A stretch of 64,000 nt of DNA from Vibrio sp. CB1-14 (GCF_040412085.2 NZ_CP115920.1:2542001-2606000), one strand, 5' to 3'. Shown: positions 1-9,786, counted from the stretch's first letter. Made by a program: numbers and translations. Notes: generated from the letters alone by a model not told the origin.

Positions 1-1297
1 GACCATCCACTGTGAGTGTATGCTCACCCGCATTCACTATGCTACTCGCCGCGTTTACTCGCCCCGGCAATGTTTGCCAACTGCGGGTATCCGGTTGTTC
101 AGTCAAAGTATTCCACACGTTGAACAGCAGATTACCCACGTTGTCTTCATCACCCGTCGAGCTTTTACGAATCTGATCTTTTGCATACACACGCAGCGCT
201 TGTCTTAACAAAATTGAAGGCATGTTCTCAGAAAGCTGCTGCTGCGCCATCAAGTTTACATCAACCAGCTCATCGCTCTTCATCGATTTACTGTCTAACA
301 CCAGAGGCGACAGTTTTGGCGGAACATTGGGTACATAATAAGGCAAGGCGACAGTATACAGAGCGGTATTGCCACGACTGTCATAGATAGGCAAAGTCAG
401 GTTCCAAGCCTGCATCGCCGAGACAACCCCCTGCTCTTCCAGCACAATCACCCTACCCTGACCTTGTTTTGGCCCAGAGCGATCGCCATATTGTTTTTTC
501 AGTTTAGCCAAATCTTGATTACGGCTAGAGCGTTTCGCCACGCGAATCGCGGATTCAATAACCGCTTCATTTTCAGGTGCAACGGCTAAAGCACGCGTGT
601 AATCAATATAAGCACCATTTAAGTCATTCGACGCTTCATACAGAAGACCCGATAGGTACAGTAGATAGCCGTTTTGAACTGCCTTGAGCTTGTTACCTGC
701 ATCAGGGTAGCGTGACAGTACTGATCCCAAGTTTGGTGATAGACCTTGCTGCTTGAGCTGCTGCTCCGCCGATTGGAGATCTTTTTCTCTTGCTTGACGA
801 GCTCGCTCTTGAACTCGATTAGCGCGTCTTACTTCGACCAACGCGCCTTCAAGATCATTGCTTTCAACGTAGTTAAGTCCAAGGTACAAGTGTAGAAAAC
901 CCAGCTCATAGTCAGGCGGGGTATACTCGGTAATGTTGTCGTTAATCGCCAACGCACCGACACTGGTTGCTGTGTCAGTAATCGAGATCAACGCTTTATC
1001 CTGCTGCACGCGCACCGCTTTATCACTTAATTCCAGCGCGGACTTACTTTGCGGGTAGTCGCGGTTCAAAAATTCCACTCTACCGCGTTCAAAGTTATCC
1101 AAAATTCCGCCCGCTACAGGCTCAGCTGGCAATGCTGACAAGGCCTTATCGTACTGACCTGTTTTTACCGACTGGTAAACAATCGTATTTTGCTGAGTAT
1201 AGTGACTAAATAGATTGCCGGCGGAAAGCCCGGCACAAGCGGTCAAGGTCGCTGTAAGCGCGACCGTTGCCGTATGTTTAACGCAACGTCTTAACAT
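1..1297 (-). CDS. COG3014-family TPR lipoprotein, 3' end cut by window
   Basis: The minus-strand frame is open from an ATG at 1297 to the window edge, so the C-terminus is missing (about 432 residues seen). The N-terminus MLRRCVKHTATVALTATLTAC is a lipoprotein signal with lipobox LTAC, so it is probably an outer-membrane or periplasmic lipoprotein. Behind it come helical TPR-like stretches (around residues 130-160 and 190-240, with phrases like YLGLNYVESNDLEGALVEV). This matches the COG3014 proteins of vibrios, whose role is unknown. It lies 145 bp downstream of hinT on the same strand, so it may be cotranscribed. Family call is fairly sure; function is not known. Confidence 0.8.
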   Translation of the reverse strand, partial: MLRRCVKHTATVALTATLTACAGLSAGNLFSHYTQQNTIVYQSVKTGQYDKALSALPAEPVAGGILDNFERGRVEFLNRDYPQSKSALELSDKAVRVQQDKALISITDTATSVGALAINDNITEYTPPDYELGFLHLYLGLNYVESNDLEGALVEVRRANRVQERARQAREKDLQSAEQQLKQQGLSPNLGSVLSRYPDAGNKLKAVQNGYLLYLSGLLYEASNDLNGAYIDYTRALAVAPENEAVIESAIRVAKRSSRNQDLAKLKKQYGDRSGPKQGQGRVIVLEEQGVVSAMQAWNLTLPIYDSRGNTALYTVALPYYVPNVPPKLSPLVLDSKSMKSDELVDVNLMAQQQLSENMPSILLRQALRVYAKDQIRKSSTGDEDNVGNLLFNVWNTLTEQPDTRSWQTLPGRVNAASSIVNAGEHTLTVDG

Positions 1298-1442
1298 AAA
1301 TTTTGAATAACATGACTCATTTGTTTGTGAAACTATGACCGCTAAACGCCAATATGGTTGCAACTCGGCCGATATTGGCCACAGCTTCATTCGTACGCAA
1401 CAGTCAGGATAACAACTTGGTTAACTTGCTACCTATGACGTT

Positions 1443-1793
1443 TTAGCCGACTAATAGGGGTCCAAGTGGACGACCGCCCACAAGGTGCATATGAATATGA
1501 TAAACCTCTTGTCCACCATAAGCGTTGCAATTCATGATCAGACGGTAACCGTCATCAGCAATGCCTTCTTCTTTTGCAAGCTTTTTCGCGACAGTAAACA
1601 TACGACCCATCATTGCTTCGTCATCAGCCTCAACATCATTCACTGTTGGGATCAGTTTGTTTGGAATGATAAGGATATGGCTTGGCGCACGAGGATTAAT
1701 ATCGCGAAACGCCGTCACTAAGTCATCTTGATACAAAACATCAGCTGGGATTTCTTTACGAATAATTTTGCTAAAAATGGTTTCTTCAGCCAT
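1443..1793 (-). CDS. hinT: HinT, purine nucleoside phosphoramidase (HIT family)
   Basis: A 116-residue HIT-family protein that hydrolyses AMP-lysine and other adenosine phosphoramidates in the cytoplasm. The histidine triad is seen near the C-terminus as [10 protein letters not shown], and the N-terminus [19 protein letters not shown] is typical of HinT. I choose the ATG at 1793 because GGAG lies about 8 bases upstream; the in-frame ATG at 1805 overlaps that ribosome site. Full length. Downstream on the same strand is the COG3014 lipoprotein gene. Confidence 0.95.
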   Translation of the reverse strand: MAEETIFSKIIRKEIPADVLYQDDLVTAFRDINPRAPSHILIIPNKLIPTVNDVEADDEAMMGRMFTVAKKLAKEEGIADDGYRLIMNCNAYGGQEVYHIHMHLVGGRPLGPLLVG

Positions 1794-1805
1794 GAAGGTC
1801 TCCAA

Positions 1806-2192
1806 TTACCAGATAGGATACGTGTGTGAGTGAATACACTTAATAATAAAAGAAAGTATGCACCATGGGCTTAGGGATCACAATTGAAAGCAAACCCAAC
1901 TAGCTACTTGTTTTTATTATTGTTCAAATCTTCAACGTGTCGACTCTTTCTCTCGAAGACTGAGCTAACACTTCTTCACAAAACTATCACTTTTGTTGTG
2001 TTTTTGATGAGTGCGTCATAAAACGTAGCACTGTTTATTAGATATATTTCAGTTTTTGCTATTTGTAACGATAGAGAGACATAGCACCAACTGATATTTA
2101 GTCCGCACGCAGATTGTGCGACAGGTTGGTGACAAGCGTCCAGACTATTTTTGTATCGTTTTTGTATTGCTGCACTTTATAGGGAGAGATAA
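1806..2192. other. Intergenic region between hinT and the chemoreceptor
   Basis: This holds the divergent upstream regions of hinT (minus) and the chemoreceptor (plus). I see no gene. A nested inverted repeat lies at 2085-2131: CACCAAC/GTTGGTG outside and CGCAC/GTGCG inside, in the probable chemoreceptor leader about 60 bases before its ATG. No clear flagellar sigma28 or sigma54 promoter was recognised. Confidence 0.5.
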
Positions 2193-4184
2193 ATGCAGGG
2201 TTCTGTCATCAGAAGAATGTATGCCGGCTTTACGCTGATCGTCGTACTATTCGTCATCACTATTGCCATCATGCTTAACGGCATGAATCAGATTCACCAA
2301 AACTTTGGTTCGGTATCGAACACATCGTTACCCCTGGTGTCCATGTCTAACCAAACCAGTGTGCAGCTGCTATCCGCTGATAAGTCATTCAAAGACTTTC
2401 TCACTACGCAGAATGAAGAGCGCATGACCATTCGCCGTGAAGAGTTTACGGTATCGATGCAGAAATTTGGCGAGGCGCTTACTCAGCTTTCTGAAGTCAG
2501 CCAAGGTATCCCAGAGCTTGAAACGGCTATTACCGAATTGCGTGACGTGCAAACCCGTTATGACCAGGAAGCGCAAACAGCTATGGACAACTACCAGTCC
2601 ATGTTTGCCGCGCAAGAGCAAGTTCAGCAATCGACTCGTCGCTTCCAAAAACTTCACGCTGACTTATCCGTGGGTATGAAAGATTATGTGGATGATTCAT
2701 CGAGCATCTCGGTGAAAGTGATGGCGAAGAGCTACTTCATTAAACTTAAGGATGCTGAAATCATTACATCCGATGCGCTTGCTAGCAGTGATACAGAATT
2801 TGTACAGCAAGCCGTAAACAAAAACCGTAAGGCAGTGAGCCACTTAAACTACGCGTTCAATGGCCTAGTCACTCAGATGCCAGAGCTAAAAGACGCTTTT
2901 TCTGAGTCGGTAGCTCAATTTACGCAGGATGTCGGCCGCAAAGGTGGGGTACTCGACCAACACAACAACTACCTTATTGCTAAAGATGCCTTATACCAGA
3001 ACATTGAAAGTCTAGCCGTCGTGGTTGACGATGCCATGGGAACACTTAATGGCTTCAATGACATTGCAACCAGTAACCTCAATTCATCATTGGCTCATGC
3101 CGGTGACATTTACAACGAAGGCGTCATCAAAGCCGTCGGTATCGGTTTTGTTGTAACATTGATTGCGGTTGGTATTGGCTATCACATTGCACAAAGTGTC
3201 CGCCAACCACTCAACAGCACGCTTAAGACGCTGGAGAGCCTAACTGAAGGCGACATGACTCAGCGTATCGAAGTGAAATACAACAACGAGTTCCGCCGTC
3301 TAGGGAATCACATCAATACCCTTGCGGACAGCTTACACAACGTTCTGGTCAAGCTTAACGATGCTTCGGACAACCTAACGGATACCGCAAGCAGCAACCA
3401 ATCGACATCAGCCAGTGCCCAGCAACAGTTGAGCGCTCAGCGTGAGCAAACGGCTAACGTTGCTACAGCAATGACGGAAATGTCTCATTCGGTACAAGAA
3501 GTGGCGAACAGCGCGCAAAGCTCTCTAGAGAAAGTGCATGCCGTAGAGTCTGCATCTGAATCTGGTCGTCAGATCATGAGCACCAACATCAGCACGATCA
3601 ACCAGCTTGAAACTCGTCTCAATGAATCGGTTGAAGCGGTGGGTGAGCTGCAACGCATGAGTAGTCAAATTGGTAGTATTCTTGATGTAATCCGCAATAT
3701 TGCAGAACAAACCAACCTGCTCGCCCTCAACGCAGCGATTGAAGCGGCACGTGCAGGTGATCAAGGTCGAGGCTTCGCAGTCGTTGCGGACGAAGTTCGA
3801 GTGTTGGCACAAAAGACCACGGAATCAACCACAGAAATTGAAACCATGATCAGTAACTTACAGTCTAGCTCAAAGAGTGCTGGCTCAGTGATTGAAAGCT
3901 GCATGAAAGATATGGAGCTGTCCGTTGAGCAAGCTTCAAGTGCTAATGGCGCGATGGAAGAGATTCAAGCGCTCATTATTGAAATCAGCCAAATGAGTAC
4001 TCACATCTCTCAAGCCGCTGCAGAGCAGAGCGAGACAACCGCTGACATCGCGAAAAACATTGAAGAAATCAATCACATCGCAGATGACAGTTACCAAGCC
4101 ATGTCGCAAATTGCCGCGACCAGCCAAAGCTTAACTAGCCTTGCTAACCAACAAGGCGAACTGGTACATCGATTTAAGCTTTAA
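2193..4184 (+). CDS. Methyl-accepting chemotaxis protein
   Basis: A 663-residue transmembrane chemoreceptor. It has TM1 at about residues 10-30, a long helical periplasmic sensor region (about 31-313), TM2 at about 314-335, a HAMP linker (about 336-388) and a cytoplasmic signalling coiled coil. The conserved hairpin tip that binds CheA/CheW is near residues 500-545 (IAEQTNLLALNAAIEAARAG, then GFAVVADEVRVLAQ). The sensor is helical rather than Cache-like, so the ligand cannot be guessed. GGGAGAG precedes the ATG. It stands alone, ends in a strong terminator and has no che genes nearby. Confidence 0.93.
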   Translation: MQGSVIRRMYAGFTLIVVLFVITIAIMLNGMNQIHQNFGSVSNTSLPLVSMSNQTSVQLLSADKSFKDFLTTQNEERMTIRREEFTVSMQKFGEALTQLSEVSQGIPELETAITELRDVQTRYDQEAQTAMDNYQSMFAAQEQVQQSTRRFQKLHADLSVGMKDYVDDSSSISVKVMAKSYFIKLKDAEIITSDALASSDTEFVQQAVNKNRKAVSHLNYAFNGLVTQMPELKDAFSESVAQFTQDVGRKGGVLDQHNNYLIAKDALYQNIESLAVVVDDAMGTLNGFNDIATSNLNSSLAHAGDIYNEGVIKAVGIGFVVTLIAVGIGYHIAQSVRQPLNSTLKTLESLTEGDMTQRIEVKYNNEFRRLGNHINTLADSLHNVLVKLNDASDNLTDTASSNQSTSASAQQQLSAQREQTANVATAMTEMSHSVQEVANSAQSSLEKVHAVESASESGRQIMSTNISTINQLETRLNESVEAVGELQRMSSQIGSILDVIRNIAEQTNLLALNAAIEAARAGDQGRGFAVVADEVRVLAQKTTESTTEIETMISNLQSSSKSAGSVIESCMKDMELSVEQASSANGAMEEIQALIIEISQMSTHISQAAAEQSETTADIAKNIEEINHIADDSYQAMSQIAATSQSLTSLANQQGELVHRFKL

Positions 4185-4210
4185 CTTCGTCAATAAAGCG
4201 TAAATAATTC

Positions 4211-4249
4211 AACAAGAGCGAGATTCCTAGAGTCTCGCTCTTGTTTTTT
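4211..4249 (+). terminator. Rho-independent terminator of the chemoreceptor gene
   Basis: A perfect 13-bp stem AACAAGAGCGAGA / TCTCGCTCTTGTT is followed by a T run, 26 bases after the chemoreceptor stop. Confidence 0.9.
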
Positions 4250-4366
4250 AAACCTAACGCCATTATATCTTGAGTATGGCTTGCTTTACTTTTTAAAGAC
4301 CTAGCGCAGGGCTGCGTTGGGTCGTCTTCCATTTTCTTCGGTAAGCCAAATGTTGAAGGAAACACT

Positions 4367-5539
4367 ATGGCCGTTCATGTAGGCATCATTGACCAAGACC
4401 CGATTCGCTTGGTCACTCCATTACTCGATGACCGCACCGTCAGTCGTCATATCATTTTTATCGGTGACGAATCCCAGTTTGATATGTATGAGCGCCTGAG
4501 CGCCGTACTTGGTGAGCGAGAAATCACCTCTGAGTTTTTTGAAATTCCCAATATCGTCAACACCTCAGCCATCAAGCAATCCATTCTAACGCTCGCCAAT
4601 ACACTCAAAGAGAAAAACCTTGAGGTCAAGCTCAATGCAAGTTGTGGTTTAAGGCACAGACTGCTGTCCGTCTATGAAGTGTTCCGCACCTTCCACTGGC
4701 CTATTTTTGTAGTTGAGCCAAACAGTGACAAGATGTGCTGGTTGTACCCAGAAGGCGCACAGGATGCCCAGGTGCAAGACCACATTACTATTGGCGACTA
4801 TCTAACCATCTTTGGCGCGAGAGGCGAGTTCACTGACTACGACCTACCACCACAGTTAGATAAGAAGCTGTACCAACTTGGCGAGAAATGGGCAAGTAAC
4901 GCCCTAGAGCTTGGCCCTGGCCTTGCGACGTTAAACTACCTTGCGACTACATGCCGTAAAGAGCAGAAACTTGATGTCGCCTTGTCTGAGAAGCAGCAAG
5001 GCTACCGCGAGCTGAACATGCTAATCAGCGACCTAGTCGAGTCTCAAATCGCCAATTACGACAACGGGGTACTGACGTTTATCAGTGAAGACGCTCGACG
5101 TTTCTCAAACGGTGAATGGCTAGAGAACTTAGTTCATAGCACAGTGAAGCAAATCCGTGATGACTTGCCGACCATTCAAGATCACTCGCTAAATGTACAG
5201 GTGTATCGTCAGCTCGGAGAGCGTGAAGTGCGTAACGAGTTGGATGTCGCTTCCGTGGTGAACAACAAGCTGCACATTATCGAGTGTAAAACCAAAGGCA
5301 TGCGGGATGACGGTGACGACACGCTCTACAAGTTAGAGTCACTGCGCGACCTCCTAGGTGGCCTGCAGGCACGAGCGATGCTAGTAAGCTTTAGACCCCT
5401 TCGTCACAACGACATTACTCGCGCAGAAGATCTGGGACTGGCACTTATCGGCCCTGATGAACTCAAAGATCTCAAACACCACCTCACTATCTGGTTCCAA
5501 GGCGCTGGCGGTATTGATGAGCGTGCGCGTCTGAGCTAA
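4367..5539 (+). CDS. DUF1887 (Card1/VC1899-like) CARF-nuclease protein
   Basis: A 390-residue protein of the DUF1887 family, typified by V. cholerae VC1899 and by the CRISPR-associated nuclease Card1/Can2. The N-terminal half (about 1-140) looks like the CARF-type Rossmann domain (VGIIDQDPIRLV; LNASCGLRHRLLS). The C-terminal half has a PD-(D/E)xK nuclease signature: E291-L-D293, then IIECKTK with E306 and K308. Known family members bind cyclic oligoadenylates and cut nucleic acid; whether this one does is inference. AAGGAAA precedes the ATG. No cas gene, CRISPR or cyclase gene lies within the window, so it is a stand-alone copy. It has its own terminator. Confidence 0.85.
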   Translation: MAVHVGIIDQDPIRLVTPLLDDRTVSRHIIFIGDESQFDMYERLSAVLGEREITSEFFEIPNIVNTSAIKQSILTLANTLKEKNLEVKLNASCGLRHRLLSVYEVFRTFHWPIFVVEPNSDKMCWLYPEGAQDAQVQDHITIGDYLTIFGARGEFTDYDLPPQLDKKLYQLGEKWASNALELGPGLATLNYLATTCRKEQKLDVALSEKQQGYRELNMLISDLVESQIANYDNGVLTFISEDARRFSNGEWLENLVHSTVKQIRDDLPTIQDHSLNVQVYRQLGEREVRNELDVASVVNNKLHIIECKTKGMRDDGDDTLYKLESLRDLLGGLQARAMLVSFRPLRHNDITRAEDLGLALIGPDELKDLKHHLTIWFQGAGGIDERARLS

Positions 5540-5555
5540 TTTCCAACTAGCTCAT

Positions 5556-5588
5556 ACAAAAAAGGCTTGGCACAGCGCCAAGCCTTTT
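5556..5588. terminator. Bidirectional terminator
   Basis: AAAAAAGGCTTGGC / GCCAAGCCTTTTT lies between the convergent DUF1887 and MFS genes and can serve both strands. Confidence 0.9.
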
Positions 5589-5605
5589 TGCTATCTAAAT
5601 CTGAA

Positions 5606-6850
5606 TTAAGCAGATTTGATTTGTTCACGCTTTACTGCAGCTTTATGCTTCATGCCAACGATAACCACACACACGTATGCGGCAATCGTTAGACCAAGGA
5701 TAGCAAATGGTAGTGCTGCCCAGCCGTAACCATCAACGGCAATACCACTGATCACACTGCCAAAACCAAAGCCAAGCGAGATAAAGAACATCATCAGACC
5801 TTGAGTCAAACCGCCGCCAACAAACGTCAGACGTGCAGCAATCGCTGGAGAAATCATGTCCGTTACCGTAATACCTTGCAAGTAAACGAGGAATAGCGCT
5901 AGAGGAATGATGTAGTGCAGAGACATACCCGCTTCTGCAATCACATAAGCAATAGCAATCACCACGATTGATGCAACTGCAGATAGCTTAAATAGGCTTA
6001 GGTTACCAAAGCGTGCAACGAATTTTTCCGCGGCAACCAGAATCACTAAGCCAAGAATTGATGCTACCGAAAGGTTGGCTGCAGACAGAGACTGAGACAC
6101 ACCATAGCCATTCTCTAGTAAGTTCGGATATTGTGCTTGGAATGCACCTTGACCCGCACACAGTAGGCCAACCGCCAACAAGAATAGACCAAAGTTAGAG
6201 AAGATAACCTTAACAAAGCCAACTTTTGGTGCATCATCTTCTGCAGCTGCAGCTGCCATAGCTTCCGCGTTATCAAGAATACGCTGCGCTGGCTTCTTAT
6301 TTGTTAGCATAGTGATAACCGCGAGCACTGCAACGATCGCCATCATTGCTATAAAGCGCATTTCGTATGACCAGCCAAGATCTGTCACGTACGCGAGTGC
6401 AATGCCAGATAGCAACGAACCGATAATAAGAACCTGAGCCATGCGACCAAGCATAGACGCTTCGGTCTTTGCATCGTAACCAGCAAAAGTGATAAACACT
6501 GGGTTTAGCATAAGAAGAATCGCAGAGCCTGTACCAAAGAAGACTGAGCCTACCGCCATCATAGAAAAGTTGCTACCCGCAGTAAGGAAACATGCGCCAG
6601 CCAGTAAGTAAGACACCATACCGAAAAGCTGAGCAAGACGGTGTGCCTTATATTTGTCTGCTAGCATGCCAATAACTGGAGCAAAAAGGCCAGCCAGACC
6701 AAACAGACCCATTGCCAAGCCAGCGTCCGTTGCGCTGCCAGTACGAGCAAGGATGAACGATGGCACCATCATAGGAATAAAAACGATTTGTACGATACCG
6801 TAAGCAAAGTGCGCTGAGAACCAGCCTTCTAAGCCAAGCTTTTTCAACAT
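5606..6850 (-). CDS. MFS transporter, substrate unknown
   Basis: A 414-residue inner-membrane protein with about 12 hydrophobic helices and the usual MFS loop between helices 2 and 3 (GMLADKYKAHRLAQ). A cytoplasmic central loop (around residue 195-215, Ala-rich then DDAPK) separates the two six-helix halves. AGAGG lies before the ATG at 6850. A LysR-type gene starts about 350 bp away in the opposite direction and may regulate it. The sequence does not show the substrate. Confidence 0.85.
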   Translation of the reverse strand: MLKKLGLEGWFSAHFAYGIVQIVFIPMMVPSFILARTGSATDAGLAMGLFGLAGLFAPVIGMLADKYKAHRLAQLFGMVSYLLAGACFLTAGSNFSMMAVGSVFFGTGSAILLMLNPVFITFAGYDAKTEASMLGRMAQVLIIGSLLSGIALAYVTDLGWSYEMRFIAMMAIVAVLAVITMLTNKKPAQRILDNAEAMAAAAAEDDAPKVGFVKVIFSNFGLFLLAVGLLCAGQGAFQAQYPNLLENGYGVSQSLSAANLSVASILGLVILVAAEKFVARFGNLSLFKLSAVASIVVIAIAYVIAEAGMSLHYIIPLALFLVYLQGITVTDMISPAIAARLTFVGGGLTQGLMMFFISLGFGFGSVISGIAVDGYGWAALPFAILGLTIAAYVCVVIVGMKHKAAVKREQIKSA

Positions 6851-7201
6851 GTTGCAGACCTCTTTAGGAAAATATCCATAGGGTTGTAGGAATAAAGGAA
6901 CAGTACGGCAAAAAGAATCCTTCTTTTACCCACTTTCATCATAGCCTCCATAATCAACGATAATAAGTAACATACTAGTACACGTTTTGTGTGCTTATCT
7001 GTTACTCTAGCGCGCTCATTGTGGCAGGCATTTAAAGGCCGCAATCATAGCAAGGTCTCCATTAGCCAGTAATAGTGCTACCTCCCCCACTGTCAACATA
7101 ACGCTTCACTGAGCGTCACAAATGCTATACTCTACGCATCATAACAATAAACTCATTAGCGACTCATTCACACGCTAATTCTTTTGGTGGGAGCTCCCCC
7201 T
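6851..7201. promoter_or_regulatory. Divergent control region, MFS gene / LysR gene
   Basis: No convincing gene is seen here; a 66-codon frame on the minus strand lacks a ribosome site or recognisable product. The region must hold the promoters of the MFS gene (minus) and the LysR gene (plus), an arrangement typical of LysR-regulated transporters. No exact operator could be assigned. Confidence 0.4.
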
Positions 7202-8083
7202 ATGAACCTTACAAAATTGCGAGTGTTTGCACTGACTGCCGAACATGGCTCGCTAACCAAAGTTGCCAATATTATGGGTAAAACCCGCACATCTTTGAGT
7301 ATGGCTCTCTCGAGCTTAGAGGATGAGCTTGGCGTAGAACTGTTTGAACGAACTCGTAATCGCCTAGTTCTGAATGATGCAGGTGCAGCCTTACTGCCAG
7401 ACTGTCGGAATATTCTCAATATGGCTGAGAGCTTGTACTCAAAAGCAGAACAGTTCCGCCAAGGCGACAGCGACAAAATCCGTATTGCCTACGATGACAC
7501 ACTTCCATCGACGTTTTGGCGTCGGCAGTTAGTGGCACTGTCTGATGAGTTTCCTCACATATCGCTCACTGCAATAAAATCATCCAGTGCAGATATTCCA
7601 ACGCTCGTTAAAGAAAACCACGTTGATCTTGGCTACGGGCTTGTGTTTAGTTCAGGTGACGACCCAGCGATCAAAGTTCGCGCTCTGCACCGTATTCGTA
7701 TGATGGCCGTCTGCTCACCACTACATGATTTGGCTAAGCTATCTAATGTGACCAGCACAGACATCACTGCCTATCGTCAAATTGTACTTTCTCACCTTTT
7801 CGACGAAATTCACCAAGATTTCCGCCCGATTTCTAGTAGTACGATGAGCTTTTCTAACTATCAAGAAGTACTAGAGGCCGTGGTTGATAACCTCGGCTGG
7901 GGCATTATTCCTGAGAGTTTAGTCAAACAAGAACTACGCAAGGAGCATCTTGTGGTACTCAAGCACCCAAATGGAATGTACTACGAGAGCTTTGGCGAGA
8001 TGTCTAGACCGAATGACCATACCGTTGAGACGCGTCAGGCGCTGATCGATGGAATTGAGGAAGGGATTTACGATTTGTTTTAA
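7202..8083 (+). CDS. LysR-type transcriptional regulator
   Basis: A 293-residue LysR-family regulator. The N-terminal winged helix-turn-helix occupies about residues 1-60 (MNLTKLRVFALTAEHGSLTK, ... LEDELGVELFERTRNRLVLN). A periplasmic-binding-fold effector domain follows from about residue 90. I take the ATG at 7202, with GGTGGGAG upstream, rather than the in-frame TTG at 7184. It is divergent from the MFS transporter, its most likely target. The co-inducer is unknown. Confidence 0.9.
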   Translation: MNLTKLRVFALTAEHGSLTKVANIMGKTRTSLSMALSSLEDELGVELFERTRNRLVLNDAGAALLPDCRNILNMAESLYSKAEQFRQGDSDKIRIAYDDTLPSTFWRRQLVALSDEFPHISLTAIKSSSADIPTLVKENHVDLGYGLVFSSGDDPAIKVRALHRIRMMAVCSPLHDLAKLSNVTSTDITAYRQIVLSHLFDEIHQDFRPISSSTMSFSNYQEVLEAVVDNLGWGIIPESLVKQELRKEHLVVLKHPNGMYYESFGEMSRPNDHTVETRQALIDGIEEGIYDLF

Positions 8084-8114
8084 GGGTTGTGGTTTCTTTG
8101 GATTCTGCATATTT

Positions 8115-8244
8115 ACCCCTCCTAGCCTCCCCTTATTAAGGGGAGGAACCATAAGCTCGCTACGCATCGCCTTATAATTAGTGCAATGTTACGCGAGTAA
8201 CGAGCAGTGGTTCTCCCCCTTTATAAGGGGGAGCTAGAGGGGGT
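8115..8244. repeat. 130-bp MITE-like hairpin element
   Basis: Two arms of 37 bases, 8115-8151 and 8208-8244, are imperfect inverted repeats of each other. Each arm also holds its own palindrome (CCTCCCCTTA/TAAGGGGAGG and CTCCCCCTTA/TAAGGGGGAG). The 56-base middle can pair further (GCTCGCTAC with GTAACGAGC). It encodes nothing and looks like a small non-autonomous mobile or intergenic repeat. No clear target duplication is seen. Confidence 0.6.
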
Positions 8245-8257
8245 GCTCTTAAAAAAA

Positions 8258-8288
8258 CCAAAAGCCGAAGCAACAGCTTCGGCTTTTT
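8258..8288 (-). terminator. Terminator of the aldehyde dehydrogenase operon
   Basis: AAAGCCGAAGC / GCTTCGGCTTT hairpin with flanking A and T runs, 25 bases beyond the stop of the minus-strand dehydrogenase gene. Confidence 0.85.
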
Positions 8289-8312
8289 CACGTCAATCAG
8301 TCAAACAACCGA

Positions 8313-9689
8313 TTAAACGATACGCAGACCGCCTTGAGCGATTGCGAAACGACGTGCGCGAGTGAACGAGTACGCGTTTGTGATACCTTCGCCAGTTGGA
8401 CCTGCGATTGTGAACGTTGAAGTACCTTCAGCGTTGTAACCTACACCAGATAGTGTTGGACCGTTGTGAGCGAAGATAGTTGTGTTGATAGCACGACCGA
8501 ACTTAGTGACGTTCTCGATGTTACCAGAGTAGATACATGCAGAGTGCTTGTTACCACGTTCAGCAGCTACTGCGCGCTCGATAGCTTCGTCGATGTTCGC
8601 ACAACGAACAACTGGAAGTACTGGCATCATTTGCTCTACGTGTACTAGTGGGTGATCGTTCTCAACAACCATAACCGCTAGACGAGTCTCTGATTCAACA
8701 CCGATAGACTTAAGGATTTCACCTGCGTCTTGACCAACGTGTTGCTTAACTGGGTGCCATACGCGAGCAATTTCTTGCGCAGTACATGGCTTAGCACCGT
8801 CGATTTCGTCCATAGTTAGGATTTGTGCAGTTAGCTTCTCAGCTTCTTCTGCAGAAAGAACGTAAGCGCCCGTTGCTTCTAGCTTAGCTAGGAACTCGTC
8901 AGCGACTGCATCTTCAACGAATACTTCTTTCTCACCGATACATAGTAGGTTGTTATCGAAAGATGCACCGCCGTAAACGCCAGCCGCAGCTAGGTCTAGG
9001 TTAGCAGAAGCGTCAACGATGACAGGTGGGTTACCAGCGCCAGCGCCTACACCTTTCTTACCAGATTGTAGGATTGCTTTCACTAGACCAGGACCACCTG
9101 TACCTACTAGCATGTTAACTAGTGGCGACTTAGCGATTTGGTTAAGAGTTTCTAGAGTAGGCTCTTTAACCATAGTAACTAGGTTAACTGGGCCGCCTGC
9201 TTCAACGATAGTTTTGTTGATCATGTCGATCATCATCGCAGAAACCACTTTAGAAGATGGGTGAACGTTGAACGTTACCGCGTTACCAGACGCTAGCATA
9301 GAGATAGCGTTGTTAACGATAGTTTCAGTTGGGTTAGTGACAGGAGTAACAGCACCGATAACACCGTAAGGTGCGCGCTCTTCTAGAGAGATACCGTTGT
9401 CGCCAGACCATACTTTAGTTTCTAGAACTTCAGTACCAGGAGTTTTAGCAGCCGTTAGCTGGTGCTTAGCGATCTTGTCTTCAACGCGACCTAGTTTCGT
9501 TTCTTCACGTACCATTTTCGCGAAGTCTTCAGCTTTAGCTAGAACTGCACCACGGATAGCAGTAAGGATAGCTTCACGGCCTTCTTTAGTAGAGTTTGCG
9601 TAGTATTCTACTTGTGCTTTATGAGTTGCTTCGATTGCAGCTTCAACAGTTTCGAAAACGCCTTGTGCGTTGTTGATATCGAATGACAT
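8313..9689 (-). CDS. CoA-acylating aldehyde dehydrogenase (EutE/PduP-like)
   Basis: A 458-residue NAD-dependent aldehyde dehydrogenase of the CoA-acylating type, which interconverts an aldehyde and its acyl-CoA. The catalytic cysteine is in DNNLLCIGEKEVF, the EutE/PduP context rather than that of hydrolytic ALDHs. The cofactor motif VGTGGPGLVKA and the C-terminal TFTIAGPTGEG also fit. The start is the ATG at 9689 with AGAAGG upstream. It is the last gene of an operon with ptb and buk. The N-terminus is not a clear shell-targeting peptide and no microcompartment genes are near. Codon choice is very biased, suggesting high expression. The aldehyde (butanal, propanal or a branched one) is not known. 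Confidence 0.85.
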   Translation of the reverse strand: MSFDINNAQGVFETVEAAIEATHKAQVEYYANSTKEGREAILTAIRGAVLAKAEDFAKMVREETKLGRVEDKIAKHQLTAAKTPGTEVLETKVWSGDNGISLEERAPYGVIGAVTPVTNPTETIVNNAISMLASGNAVTFNVHPSSKVVSAMMIDMINKTIVEAGGPVNLVTMVKEPTLETLNQIAKSPLVNMLVGTGGPGLVKAILQSGKKGVGAGAGNPPVIVDASANLDLAAAGVYGGASFDNNLLCIGEKEVFVEDAVADEFLAKLEATGAYVLSAEEAEKLTAQILTMDEIDGAKPCTAQEIARVWHPVKQHVGQDAGEILKSIGVESETRLAVMVVENDHPLVHVEQMMPVLPVVRCANIDEAIERAVAAERGNKHSACIYSGNIENVTKFGRAINTTIFAHNGPTLSGVGYNAEGTSTFTIAGPTGEGITNAYSFTRARRFAIAQGGLRIV

Positions 9690-9786
9690 TATAATTACCT
9701 TCTGTAAAGTATTCAGTGGCAAGCCACTTTTAAAGAGCAGGATTAAACCTGCTCCTAATCTTTATTCAATTAAGCGTCGCTATTAA

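Noticed and set aside
6844..7044. A 66-codon frame between the MFS and LysR genes
   Set aside because: No ribosome site, no known family, and it fills a divergent promoter region.
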